Shown here: positions 40,042 to 48,771 of the stretch, piece by piece
Layout of the letters: each line of letters opens with the position of its first letter
Position numbering within the stretch: the first letter of the stretch is position 1
Assembly: GCA_000940995.1 (NCBI GenBank)
Contig: CP005973.1
Coordinates: 744,001 to 808,000, forward strand
Origin: Photobacterium gaetbulicola Gung47
GTDB taxonomy: Bacteria; Pseudomonadota; Gammaproteobacteria; Enterobacterales; Vibrionaceae
DNA length: 64,000 bases
Direction of reading: 5' to 3'
The notes under the pieces: model-generated
The model's database searches: none
Seen by the model: the letters and a program-made list of their open reading frames with translations, nothing else
Told to the model about the DNA's origin: nothing
Program-made: the position numbers and the translations under genes

Positions 40042-41241
40042 ATGTACCGTTTGGATATCTCATCTAGGAATACCAACTTAACTCGCTTATACCTTATTGC
40101 GTTCATGGCTGGGTTCTCACTCGGTATATTTCCTCCTTTGGTGTCTATGTTAATGGACTCCAAAGGAGTGCCAACTGATTTAATTGGATTAACTTCAAGT
40201 AGCTACTTTATTACCATGGCAGTAATTACTCCTGTTGCTGGAGGTTATATTACACGATTAGGTATCAAGCCCGTAATGCTGGCTGGAGCAATGATAACGG
40301 CTATTTTATCTGGGTGCTATGCCTTTTTCGAATCTTTAGAGATATGGATATTATTACGGGTAATAAGTGGTATAGGGATGGGATTATTTTTAGTTGCTGG
40401 ACAGACATCTGTAAATTTACTAGCTAGCAATAAAAATAGAACAGCAGTATCGACTATTTACTCAATATTATTAGGAATAGGTTTTGGTATAGGTCCTGTG
40501 TTCGCTGCTTATATGTATGGATTTGGTGAAAAAATGGCATTTGTTGTTGCTAGCATCGTTATCATTATATCTATACTAATTGTCAACTTTGGATTTAAAA
40601 ACCTCAAGCCAAGATGTTCAGAAGATGCAATAAAAGGAAAAGCAGGAATTTCTTCTATTATAGTACCTTTGCACTATATATTTGCATATGGAGTACTGGA
40701 GAGTGTGATGATCTCTTTAATTCCATTGTTAGTACTAAGCATGGGTATGACTGTCAAGTATACTGGCTATCCTTTTTTAGTTTTTATTTTATGCTCTGGA
40801 TTAGGTATGGCATTTTTAGGTCAGCTGGAGAAGAGCTTGGGTAAAGATAGCTTGTTAAAGTTGACTACATTGATTGGCTGTATCCTTCTTTTTGCTATGT
40901 CATTGATTGGATATGACTCTTTTGGTTATGAGGATAAGATTAACTTCATTGTTTTATTGATATTTTGTGGGTTAATCGGACTTGTCTTAGGTCCTATGTT
41001 TCCGCTTGTTTTGTCAATGATTGGCGATAAACTTGATGAAAATAAAATAGCATCTGGTAGTGCATGGTTTACAGCAATGTTTAGCTGGGGATGTGGTATA
41101 GGACCAATTTTATCTTCTTTCTTAGTTGAGAGAACAGGCGATAAAGGTTGGTTTTTTTTAGTGTCAGCAATTCTTTTTTGCTCAGTTTTAGTTAATTTCC
41201 ATTTACAGCACCTTCGAACAGAAAGAAAACTAGTGAACTGA
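40042..41241 (+). CDS. MFS transporter, probable product exporter
   Basis: About 400 residues with twelve hydrophobic segments and no large soluble domain, as in drug/proton antiporters of the major facilitator superfamily. The Gly-Ile-Gly-Met-Gly-Leu-Phe and Gly-Phe-Gly-Ile-Gly-Pro-Val segments match motifs of helices 4 and 5 in drug exporters. ATG 40042 was chosen because an AAGAGG site lies 9 bases upstream; a TTG six bases earlier opens the same frame. It is 13 bases after the NRPS gene and certainly cotranscribed. Inferred role: moving the assembly-line product across the inner membrane, giving self-protection. Confidence 0.88.
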   Translation: MYRLDISSRNTNLTRLYLIAFMAGFSLGIFPPLVSMLMDSKGVPTDLIGLTSSSYFITMAVITPVAGGYITRLGIKPVMLAGAMITAILSGCYAFFESLEIWILLRVISGIGMGLFLVAGQTSVNLLASNKNRTAVSTIYSILLGIGFGIGPVFAAYMYGFGEKMAFVVASIVIIISILIVNFGFKNLKPRCSEDAIKGKAGISSIIVPLHYIFAYGVLESVMISLIPLLVLSMGMTVKYTGYPFLVFILCSGLGMAFLGQLEKSLGKDSLLKLTTLIGCILLFAMSLIGYDSFGYEDKINFIVLLIFCGLIGLVLGPMFPLVLSMIGDKLDENKIASGSAWFTAMFSWGCGIGPILSSFLVERTGDKGWFFLVSAILFCSVLVNFHLQHLRTERKLVN

Positions 41242-41288
41242 TAATTAATGAGTTTTAAATTACGGATTATGAAATAAGGATGGATTTA

Positions 41289-42086
41289 ATGAGAATAAAT
41301 ATCGTAAAAGCATTTATAACAGCTACGATAGCAATGTTATCTTTAAATGCAGCTAATGCTGCTGTGACCAAAGTTGAAGGTCTTACAGGACAGCAGATAG
41401 CCGAAAAAGTTGCAGCTATGGAAGATGGCTATGTCGGTGAGAGCCGTAAGTTAAAATTCCTAATTTATGATGCAAACAATAATGAAACTGTTAGGGAAAT
41501 GGAATACTTTGCAAAACAGTATGAAAACAGATTTGACCGCAGCATTGTAAAATTCACGTATCCAGCGCAATTAAATGGTGTACGTTTATTAACTCATTCT
41601 AAAGGTGCTGACGATGATGATCAGTGGTTGTTTTTACCTTCAATAAAGAAAGTAAAAAGGATCGCCACCTCAAATAAAAGTGGTGCATTTATGGGTTCAG
41701 AATTGGCTTACGAAGATATCTCTATTCGACAGCTTGAAAAATATCAGCGTATTTTATTGGGTTCGGAAATAATCGACGGGGTTGAATCTTATGTGATAGA
41801 AAGGACACCGATTAAAGCAAATAGTGGTTATAGTAAACAAATCATCTGGCGAGATCAAACTAACTTGCTAGAGATAAAAACAGAGTTTTACGATCGAAAA
41901 GGCGATCTGCTTAAAGTAAGAAAGTCCATGGATTGGAAAAAGTTTGGTAAATATTGGCGTGCACAAACCGTGGAAGTTTTTAATGTACAGACAAACAAAC
42001 GCACGGTAATGGAACTAAGTGAAATTAAATTATTTGAAGATTTTGATAATGTCAATTTTACACCTAGGCGATTTCAGCGTTTTTAA
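41289..42086 (+). CDS. LolA-like outer-membrane lipoprotein-sorting family protein
   Basis: A periplasmic protein of about 265 residues with a signal peptide (Met-Arg-Ile-Asn start, hydrophobic core, Ala-Asn-Ala-Ala cleavage region). It belongs to the LolA/LolB-fold family often annotated 'outer membrane lipoprotein-sorting protein'. The conserved parts are the Asp-Asp-Gln-Trp-Leu-Phe-Leu-Pro stretch and the Phe-Met-Gly-Ser-Glu-Leu-Ala-Tyr-Glu-Asp stretch. Such proteins are usually encoded with MMPL/HAE3-type RND proteins, as here, and are thought to carry hydrophobic cargo through the periplasm. ATG 41289 has an AAGGA site at good spacing; the ATG at 41280 overlaps it. Confidence 0.85.
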   Translation: MRINIVKAFITATIAMLSLNAANAAVTKVEGLTGQQIAEKVAAMEDGYVGESRKLKFLIYDANNNETVREMEYFAKQYENRFDRSIVKFTYPAQLNGVRLLTHSKGADDDDQWLFLPSIKKVKRIATSNKSGAFMGSELAYEDISIRQLEKYQRILLGSEIIDGVESYVIERTPIKANSGYSKQIIWRDQTNLLEIKTEFYDRKGDLLKVRKSMDWKKFGKYWRAQTVEVFNVQTNKRTVMELSEIKLFEDFDNVNFTPRRFQRF

Positions 42087-42123
42087 ACGATAACATAGAT
42101 TAAAACGCATGTAGGTAATCTGA

Positions 42124-43308
42124 ATGACCAAAAAGTGTAAGCAAATAAAAGCTAATTGTTATTACGCACTAATACTATTATTTACTACTATGGTTGCCGC
42201 AGAAGAGTCAGTTTTATTAGCGGCTATATATGAAGCTGATTCAAGTGTTGAGCTTAAGTACTATCGAGATCAGTTTGATGAAACACCGCTACCAGGTCAA
42301 TATTCATACACTGATATGTTGCAGCTTAGAGTTAAAGCATCGGGATTTATAGCTGATAATAGTGGTTTTGGAATAGATGCCTTTACGAGGTTCAACCCAA
42401 ATTATAATGATCAAATTGTAGCAGGATTTGATGAGCTGTGGTTTCAGACACTAAGTGGTCTTTTTGAATATACTCTTGGTTATCAAATTATTGATATGGG
42501 ACTGATGGAAAATAAACCCATTGTCGATGTTTTGAATAGTAGAGACTTTCAATATGACTGGTTACGTCCTGATAAAATTGGTACTCCTTACATTACTACA
42601 AAGTTTCTAGGTGATTCTAATAACTTAGAATTTTACTATGCACCATTTTTTATTCCAAATAGGGTGCCTGATGTGGAGTCAGGTCATTATTATCCGGGTC
42701 TAAATACTATTAACAAAAAAAATGTTCATGATAAGCAGTGGGCTATTCGTTATACCTATTTTGGTGATCATGTCGAGTTTGGGTTAAGTTATATGTATTT
42801 AACACAGGAACACTTGTTTAGTCATCCTAATAGTTCGCAATTTACTAACCGGAGGTTGGGAGTTGAGTTGACTGGGTTATACGGAGACATTTTACTTCGC
42901 TCAGAGGTGGTTTATCAAAATCCTACAGGTGACTTGAGTAGTGGAACTATAGGTGCTGTAGGGGTTGAACATACATGGCAAAGCCTGTGGGGTAAGTCGG
43001 ATCTTACATTAGTGTATGAGTATTTTTTCAATAACACTGATGGAACAGATATGACTGTATTTGAGGAGAACTACTTCTCAGTAAGATGGGCTGCGAATGA
43101 TGAAGCCCTTACTCAAGTTGAATTAATTGCGATAGGCCAGCGTTGTGACTGTACCGCTGATGTTTATAGAATTAGTCTTAGGCGATCTATTAATGATAAG
43201 TGTACATTCGAAATACAATTTCAAGACTCTCAAAAATATTTCTCTCGAGGTGATTTAAATGAAGATGGCTCAGGTTGGCTTAGAGTTAAGCTAGAATATT
43301 CTTTTTAA
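42124..43308 (+). CDS. Outer-membrane beta-barrel protein
   Basis: A 394-residue secreted protein with an N-terminal signal sequence (about residues 1-26, ending Val-Ala-Ala-Glu-Glu). The rest alternates polar and hydrophobic residues, is rich in aromatic residues and Gly, and ends in Phe, the usual outer-membrane barrel C-terminus. I cannot name the exact family; it resembles the DUF1302-type barrels found beside LolA-like and HAE3 proteins. Its place between the LolA-like and RND genes suggests a path to or through the outer membrane for the polyketide, or for a lipid carrying it (inference). Confidence 0.8.
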   Translation: MTKKCKQIKANCYYALILLFTTMVAAEESVLLAAIYEADSSVELKYYRDQFDETPLPGQYSYTDMLQLRVKASGFIADNSGFGIDAFTRFNPNYNDQIVAGFDELWFQTLSGLFEYTLGYQIIDMGLMENKPIVDVLNSRDFQYDWLRPDKIGTPYITTKFLGDSNNLEFYYAPFFIPNRVPDVESGHYYPGLNTINKKNVHDKQWAIRYTYFGDHVEFGLSYMYLTQEHLFSHPNSSQFTNRRLGVELTGLYGDILLRSEVVYQNPTGDLSSGTIGAVGVEHTWQSLWGKSDLTLVYEYFFNNTDGTDMTVFEENYFSVRWAANDEALTQVELIAIGQRCDCTADVYRISLRRSINDKCTFEIQFQDSQKYFSRGDLNEDGSGWLRVKLEYSF

Positions 43309-43334
43309 TATTAACAATATCAGGACGATAAATT

Positions 43335-45743
43335 GTGAAATCATTTATACCAGAGGATAAAGGAATGGATGACTATGATATGTTACTAGTGAGTAAAACC
43401 AATATACCTATTCTAAGCTATTGCAATTGGTTATTGCGTAATAGGCTCATAGTATTTACTTTAGTGATGCTAGTAACTTGCTTTTTCGGATACTTTCTTA
43501 AAGACCTAAGGTTCGATTCGAATTATAGAATTTGGTTCTCTGAGAACGATACATATCTTCAGTCATATGATAATTTTATTACAGAATTTGGTAATGATGA
43601 TATGTTTGTTGTGGCTTTTAATGACCCGAATGGGGTGATCAATGAAAAACCAATACAAACAATCGTGCGTCTTACCGATCAATTCTGGAAAATGACAGAT
43701 GTTATTCGTGTTGACTCACTTACAAATTACCAAGGGATCTATGCTAACAATCATGATATTCATGTTGATGCATTATTTCCTGATATCTATAGTGTTAATG
43801 CCAAGAATCTTAAAAGAGCATCAGATTATGTAGAAACTGACGCTCTACTGATGGGTAGCCTAATAACAGCTGATAAAACTACTGCTATATTGCGAGTAAA
43901 GTTTTCACCAAATGCAAATCGAGAAGTTCTTCCTGTCGTTATTTTTGAAGAGTTAACAAAAATCTTACAAATTGAAACGGAGCGTAGTGGTTATGAGTTT
44001 TACATGGCTGGTGGGCCCATAACGGATGCTGCATTCGATCAACTTGCTCAAAAAGATGGAGCCACACTGAACCCTATATTGTGGACAACTTTGCTAGTTG
44101 CACTTTTCTTGTTATTTAGAAATATATGGGCGGTGTTAGTTCCATTTATTGTCGCTTGTTTTGCAATTGTAATTACTCTTGGTATTACGTCAATGTTGGG
44201 CTTTAAACTCAACACGATGACAGTATCTTTGCCACAATTTATTATGGCAATTGCTGTTGCTGGATCACTACATATCATATCTGGCTTTCTGTTTAAAAAA
44301 TCGACATCGGCTTCGACAGCTGATGCTGTACGCTATACAGTACTAAAAAATTTCAAACCGATAATGCTGACGAGCATTACCACAGCGATAGGATTTTTCT
44401 CATTCATTTTTGCTTCAGTAGAACCTATTAAAACAGTAGGCCTAATGGCAGGATTCGGCACTTTGGTTTTGAGTGTTCTTTTCCTTACTTTAATGCCTAT
44501 TATTTTAAGTTTGTATCCAAAAAAACCATCGAAAAGGCTCACTAAAGCGAATTATCTCAACGGACAAGGGTTTGTTCGTCTATCTAAATGGATTAATTAT
44601 AGGCAAAAAGGGGTTCTTACTCTAGGGGCTGTTGCAGCTTTAATTGCAGCTATCTGTGTACCAAGTATTAAGATTGATACTTTAACATCTGAATATTTCT
44701 CTGATAATTATTGGTTCAAACAAGCAATTAATTTTATTGAAAAAGAAGGCTCAGGTGCTGCTGTCTTTGAGATATTGATCCATAGTGAAAAACCGGGTGA
44801 TGTGGCTACCAAACAGTATATGGACCAATTATCGTATTTTACTGATTATTTAACAGAAGAGGCACCAGGAGGGTTCACTTCTGTCTACTCGTTATCTACA
44901 ATAATTAAGAATATCAACAGGGCAATGAATCAAAATGATCCAACTTATCATGTAATTCCTGAAGATGATCAAACAATAGCACAATATTTGTTCTTGTATT
45001 CTTTATCTGTTCCTGTAGGAATGGATATCAATGATAGAATCAACATAAGTGAATCTTCTTCTCGTATCACAGTTATTCGTCCTCTGTTATCAACCAATCA
45101 GAGTCGTTTAGATATGAAGGAAATTCACGATTGGGTTGAGAATAACTTAACAGGAATTGATATTGAGTTTACTGGCCGTGATGTTCTTTATACCAATATG
45201 GGCAACAATATAGCGATGACTTTTGTTAAGTCTTTAGGTGTTGCTCTAGTCGGCATTACTTTATTGATTGCTGTGATGTATCGATCTGTTAAATATGCGA
45301 TATTGAGCTTGATTCCGAATGTTTTCCCTTTGGTAGTCGTTGTTGCTGTAATGGTTATTTTTGAAGTGAGGTTAAATGTAGGTACTGTTATGGTAGCTAG
45401 CCTTGCATTAGGTATTGCCGTTGATGATACTATCCACTTCTTAAATCATTATTTAGCAAGTAAGAAGGCTGCATTCACTACACAAGAATCAATAGAGAAC
45501 ACATTAAAGTTAATTGGTTATCCGATTTTTTCAACAACAGCCGTTCTAATATTGTCATTCCTGACATTCATTTTAGCTAACTTTAATCCTAATCTCTATT
45601 TTGGATTATTGCTAAGTGTAGGTATTTTTGTAGCATTTATTTCTGATGCATTTTTATTGCCTGCGGTACTGCTTCGTTTTGATAATAACGAGGAATATGA
45701 AACTCATGAAAAAGGTGAGTTATTAACAGAGCAATCTTGTTAG
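43335..45743 (+). CDS. RND (MMPL/HAE3) family membrane transporter
   Basis: An 802-residue RND-superfamily permease of the shorter MMPL/HAE3 class: a first membrane helix (about 37-55), a periplasmic loop, a cluster of about five helices (about 245-400), a second periplasmic loop, and a second cluster (about 635-790) with the Ala-Leu-Gly-Ile-Ala-Val-Asp-Asp-Thr motif of the proton path. This class moves lipids and hydrophobic molecules, usually with a LolA-like periplasmic partner, which is encoded two genes upstream. It starts at GTG 43335 with an AGGA site; ATG 43365 is an alternative. Confidence 0.88.
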   Translation: MKSFIPEDKGMDDYDMLLVSKTNIPILSYCNWLLRNRLIVFTLVMLVTCFFGYFLKDLRFDSNYRIWFSENDTYLQSYDNFITEFGNDDMFVVAFNDPNGVINEKPIQTIVRLTDQFWKMTDVIRVDSLTNYQGIYANNHDIHVDALFPDIYSVNAKNLKRASDYVETDALLMGSLITADKTTAILRVKFSPNANREVLPVVIFEELTKILQIETERSGYEFYMAGGPITDAAFDQLAQKDGATLNPILWTTLLVALFLLFRNIWAVLVPFIVACFAIVITLGITSMLGFKLNTMTVSLPQFIMAIAVAGSLHIISGFLFKKSTSASTADAVRYTVLKNFKPIMLTSITTAIGFFSFIFASVEPIKTVGLMAGFGTLVLSVLFLTLMPIILSLYPKKPSKRLTKANYLNGQGFVRLSKWINYRQKGVLTLGAVAALIAAICVPSIKIDTLTSEYFSDNYWFKQAINFIEKEGSGAAVFEILIHSEKPGDVATKQYMDQLSYFTDYLTEEAPGGFTSVYSLSTIIKNINRAMNQNDPTYHVIPEDDQTIAQYLFLYSLSVPVGMDINDRINISESSSRITVIRPLLSTNQSRLDMKEIHDWVENNLTGIDIEFTGRDVLYTNMGNNIAMTFVKSLGVALVGITLLIAVMYRSVKYAILSLIPNVFPLVVVVAVMVIFEVRLNVGTVMVASLALGIAVDDTIHFLNHYLASKKAAFTTQESIENTLKLIGYPIFSTTAVLILSFLTFILANFNPNLYFGLLLSVGIFVAFISDAFLLPAVLLRFDNNEEYETHEKGELLTEQSC

Positions 45744-45774
45744 TTTTTGTAACTGAAAGCTAATTTATAAAAAT

Positions 45775-45797
45775 ATGCTCTGCCTGAAGCAGAGCAT
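45775..45797 (+). other. Intercistronic hairpin between the RND and nitroreductase genes
   Basis: ATGCTCTGC (45775-45783) pairs exactly with GCAGAGCAT (45789-45797) around a 5-base loop. It is followed only by CTTATT, so it is at best a partial terminator or processing site within the operon. Confidence 0.55.
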
Positions 45798-45815
45798 CTT
45801 ATTGAGGAAAATGAC

Positions 45816-46979
45816 TTGAACCGTAGGAATATATTGAAGGCACTATTTGCAACCGGTGGAGTGGCGGCGCTAGGGGGATTTGCTGTTGTTAACTATAATA
45901 AGGTTGACTATGGTCACAGAGGATATCGAACTTGGTATCATGATGAGCCATTGGGTTACAGTTTGGCTGAATATCTTGTTCTTGCTGGTACTTTGGCTGC
46001 AAGCCCTCATAACACTCAGCCTTGGAAGTTTAGCGTTTCTGGGAGCAATATTGATCTGTATGCTGATCACCGCCGCCATTTAGGAAAAGCCGATCCATTA
46101 CGCAGGATGATGGGGCAAGGGTTAGGGTGCGCAATAGAAAACATGGCGGTGATGGCAAGTTCGTTAGGCTACAGCTTATTTGTTGATGATAGTGTGTGTA
46201 ATGAACACTTCTACGACAGCGGTCTTGTTGCCAGGTTGCAGTACACACGTATCACTGATACCTCTAACGGGCATCACCAAACAGATGATTTGAAGGATTT
46301 ACCTGAAGTAAAGGCAATCTTTAACCGTCAGACCAACCGAAGTTCCTACACAGGAATTGGAAAAGTTAGTTCGCATTATTTTGATGCAGCTCTGGAACAA
46401 AAGCCTATTGCAGATGTTGGTGTTACTTGGCTTGACGATCGCGCCAAATGCCAGGACATAAGTGAAGTATGCAGTGTCACTGTTAGAGAGTTTTTAAGTG
46501 GTGATGCAACTAATGACGCAATGAAATGGTTTCGTCGTAATAGGGCAGAAATGTTATCAACAGGAGATGGGATTTCAATCTTCCAGAATGATGCTCCTAT
46601 ATTGATAAAGCATTGGATGCAGCTTGCTGCGACTAAGGAAGATTTAGTTAACCAGCAATCAAAACAGTCTGAAATCGATATGGTTGATACTAGCTGCGAT
46701 CACGTCCCTATGTGGGGAGTTATCCATTCTAGTACCGATCAGCCTAAGGATTGGCTCAGTGTTGGTAGAGTCTTGGAAAAATGCTACTTATTATCGGCAA
46801 AATTAGGATATGCAATTTGTCCGGTTAGCTATCCTGTGGAGAGTATTGCGGGGAGGGAGGCACTGAGACAGATTGCTGAAATAGATTCGGGGCGAGTGCC
46901 CCAAGCTTTGGTTCGTGTTGGTTTAGCACCTCGAATGGAGAAGTCTGTAAGGCGACCTCTGCAGTCTGTACTGGTATAG
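45816..46979 (+). CDS. Tat-exported nitroreductase-like flavoprotein
   Basis: A 387-residue protein with a twin-arginine-type signal (Asn-Arg-Arg-Asn-Ile-Leu-Lys followed by a hydrophobic Ala/Gly-rich stretch), so it probably acts outside the cytoplasm with a bound cofactor. The mature part has the Ser-Pro-His-Asn-Thr-Gln-Pro-Trp motif of Acg-type and other nitroreductase-fold FMN oxidoreductases, and an Arg-Gln-Thr-Asn-Arg-Ser motif in the middle. The start is a TTG with a GAGGAA site; the nearby ATG at 45811 is out of frame. Inside the operon, it may oxidise or reduce the product during or after export (inference). Confidence 0.82.
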   Translation: MNRRNILKALFATGGVAALGGFAVVNYNKVDYGHRGYRTWYHDEPLGYSLAEYLVLAGTLAASPHNTQPWKFSVSGSNIDLYADHRRHLGKADPLRRMMGQGLGCAIENMAVMASSLGYSLFVDDSVCNEHFYDSGLVARLQYTRITDTSNGHHQTDDLKDLPEVKAIFNRQTNRSSYTGIGKVSSHYFDAALEQKPIADVGVTWLDDRAKCQDISEVCSVTVREFLSGDATNDAMKWFRRNRAEMLSTGDGISIFQNDAPILIKHWMQLAATKEDLVNQQSKQSEIDMVDTSCDHVPMWGVIHSSTDQPKDWLSVGRVLEKCYLLSAKLGYAICPVSYPVESIAGREALRQIAEIDSGRVPQALVRVGLAPRMEKSVRRPLQSVLV

Positions 46980-47061
46980 CTTACGCAAAAGCTATTGATA
47001 TAATAAATCCTAAGTGCTTATTTTTGGCACAAAAGCATGGTCAATTTGATTAAGGTTAGAT

Positions 47062-47928
47062 ATGACAGTTTATATGTTTCCTGGACAGGGTTCTCAATAT
47101 AAAGGTATGGGAAAAGATCTTTTTGATAAATACCCTGAATTCCTAGATAAAGCTGATTCTTTTTTGGGCTATTCTGTGCGCGATTTATGTTTAGACGATA
47201 TAGGTGATAAGCTAAACAACACCCAATATACTCAGCCAGCTCTTTTTGTTGTTAGTGCATTATCTTACTTGAATGAAGTAGAATTGACAGGAGTGATTCC
47301 AGATTATGTTATTGGTCATAGTGTTGGCGAATACTCAGCACTTTTTGCTTCAGGTTTACTCGATTTTGAAACAGCGATTCGGTTGGTAATAAAACGAGGG
47401 CAATTGATGAGTAAGGCTGAAAATGGAGCAATGGCCGCCATAATTGGGCTTAATAAAGATAAAGTTAACAAGATTTTAAAGCAGAATAAAATTAATAGTG
47501 TTTGGGTTGCCAATGACAATTCTTCTTTACAGGTAGTGATAAGTGGTGAGCAACAGATTGTACCAGAACTGTCATCACTTTTTTTAAATAACGGTGCTAC
47601 GTATTTTGTACCTTTGAAAGTGAGTGGTGCTTTTCATTCACCATTGATGAAAACTGCTAAGGATGAATTTACTCACGCGCTGGATGAAGCCCGCTTAAAC
47701 AGCATATGCATTCCAGCTATTTCAAATGTTAACGCAAGACCTTATGCAAAGCAGCGAGTAAAGCTATTGTTATCGGAACAAATTACGGGCCAAGTTAGAT
47801 GGTTAGAGTCTATTGAATACTTATTGAGCATTGGCGAGTTTGAGTTTAAGGAATTAGGGCCAGGAAGTGTGTTGACTAAGTTAGTGAATAATATTAAAAA
47901 TGAGTATAAGGTAAGTGCCTGTCAATAA
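47062..47928 (+). CDS. Discrete malonyl-type acyltransferase (trans-AT)
   Basis: A stand-alone 288-residue acyltransferase of the FabD fold. The active-site motif Gly-His-Ser87-Val-Gly-Glu-Tyr, the start Phe-Pro-Gly-Gln-Gly-Ser-Gln and the second catalytic His192 in Ala-Phe-His-Ser are intact; the Phe-His pair indicates malonyl-CoA. In trans-AT systems such an enzyme loads all carrier domains of the assembly line. Its presence, and the lack of an intact AT in the PKS proteins, define the cluster type. The chromosome's own FabD would normally sit in the fab cluster, so this copy is dedicated. Confidence 0.93.
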   Translation: MTVYMFPGQGSQYKGMGKDLFDKYPEFLDKADSFLGYSVRDLCLDDIGDKLNNTQYTQPALFVVSALSYLNEVELTGVIPDYVIGHSVGEYSALFASGLLDFETAIRLVIKRGQLMSKAENGAMAAIIGLNKDKVNKILKQNKINSVWVANDNSSLQVVISGEQQIVPELSSLFLNNGATYFVPLKVSGAFHSPLMKTAKDEFTHALDEARLNSICIPAISNVNARPYAKQRVKLLLSEQITGQVRWLESIEYLLSIGEFEFKELGPGSVLTKLVNNIKNEYKVSACQ

Positions 47929-47937
47929 GGTTTACGG

Positions 47938-48621
47938 ATGTTCTTAGAGGTTATTAAGGCGATTAAAGGTCAATTTATTAATTACTGTTATCTAATAATT
48001 GATAAAAAGCAAAAAATCGCTATCGCGGTAGATCCTGTCTGGGATGAAAAGGTTTTTAAACAGTATTTAGAGTTTCATGATGTCAGGTTAGCAGCAATAT
48101 TGCTAACTCATCATCACTTAGACCATAGTTCTTTGTCTGATCAGTTAGCAAGAAAGCACAATGTCCCTGTGTTTATGTCAAAAAAAGAAGCAGAATATTA
48201 TAATTTTTCTTGTTATGGTCTTTTACCATTAGAGCGTGATAGCGATTTTACTATTGGATCTACAAAAGTAGAGTTTATCAATACACCAGGACATACTTTT
48301 GGCAGCCTTTGCTATTTAATTAATATACCATTTGTTAATCAAAGTTGGTTGTTCAGTGGTGATACACTATTTGCTGAAGGTTGTGGTGTTTGTATCGAGA
48401 GAGGTAGTAGCCCAGAGCAACTTTTCGATAGCTTGCAAAAATTGAAAGAAATTTGTACTGAATCGACAAAAGTTTATCCTGGTCATAGTTTTGGTCTAGA
48501 TGTTGGACAGGCTTATAAGGTTGTACAAGATAATAATCTTTACATGTCAATTACGGATAAAAGTGTCTTCGTCCAATTTAGAAGAAAGTCTGATGTTAAG
48601 AATGCATTTAATTTTGTATAG
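47938..48621 (+). CDS. BaeB-like metallo-beta-lactamase-fold hydrolase
   Basis: A 227-residue metallo-hydrolase with the metal motif His58-His-His60-Leu-Asp62-His63, a Thr-Pro-Gly-His-Thr motif, Ser-Gly-Asp and Pro-Gly-His-Ser: all ligands of a glyoxalase II-type dinuclear site. It starts 9 bases after the AT gene. Small hydrolases of this type (BaeB, PksB) are regular members of trans-AT clusters, where a housekeeping role on carrier-bound or glutathione thioesters has been proposed. It is the last gene of the + strand block. Confidence 0.88.
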   Translation: MFLEVIKAIKGQFINYCYLIIDKKQKIAIAVDPVWDEKVFKQYLEFHDVRLAAILLTHHHLDHSSLSDQLARKHNVPVFMSKKEAEYYNFSCYGLLPLERDSDFTIGSTKVEFINTPGHTFGSLCYLINIPFVNQSWLFSGDTLFAEGCGVCIERGSSPEQLFDSLQKLKEICTESTKVYPGHSFGLDVGQAYKVVQDNNLYMSITDKSVFVQFRRKSDVKNAFNFV

Positions 48622-48771
48622 AACTTACTTTAAATACATGGTGCATACCATCATTGATGATATATAAAGATCGATTAGATATGTTTTTGAGCTTGAGGTT
48701 GAATTCATGAGGATTCGATATCGAAATTAACTATTTGATAATAATAGCGTCTTGCTATAGGATTATTAGAG

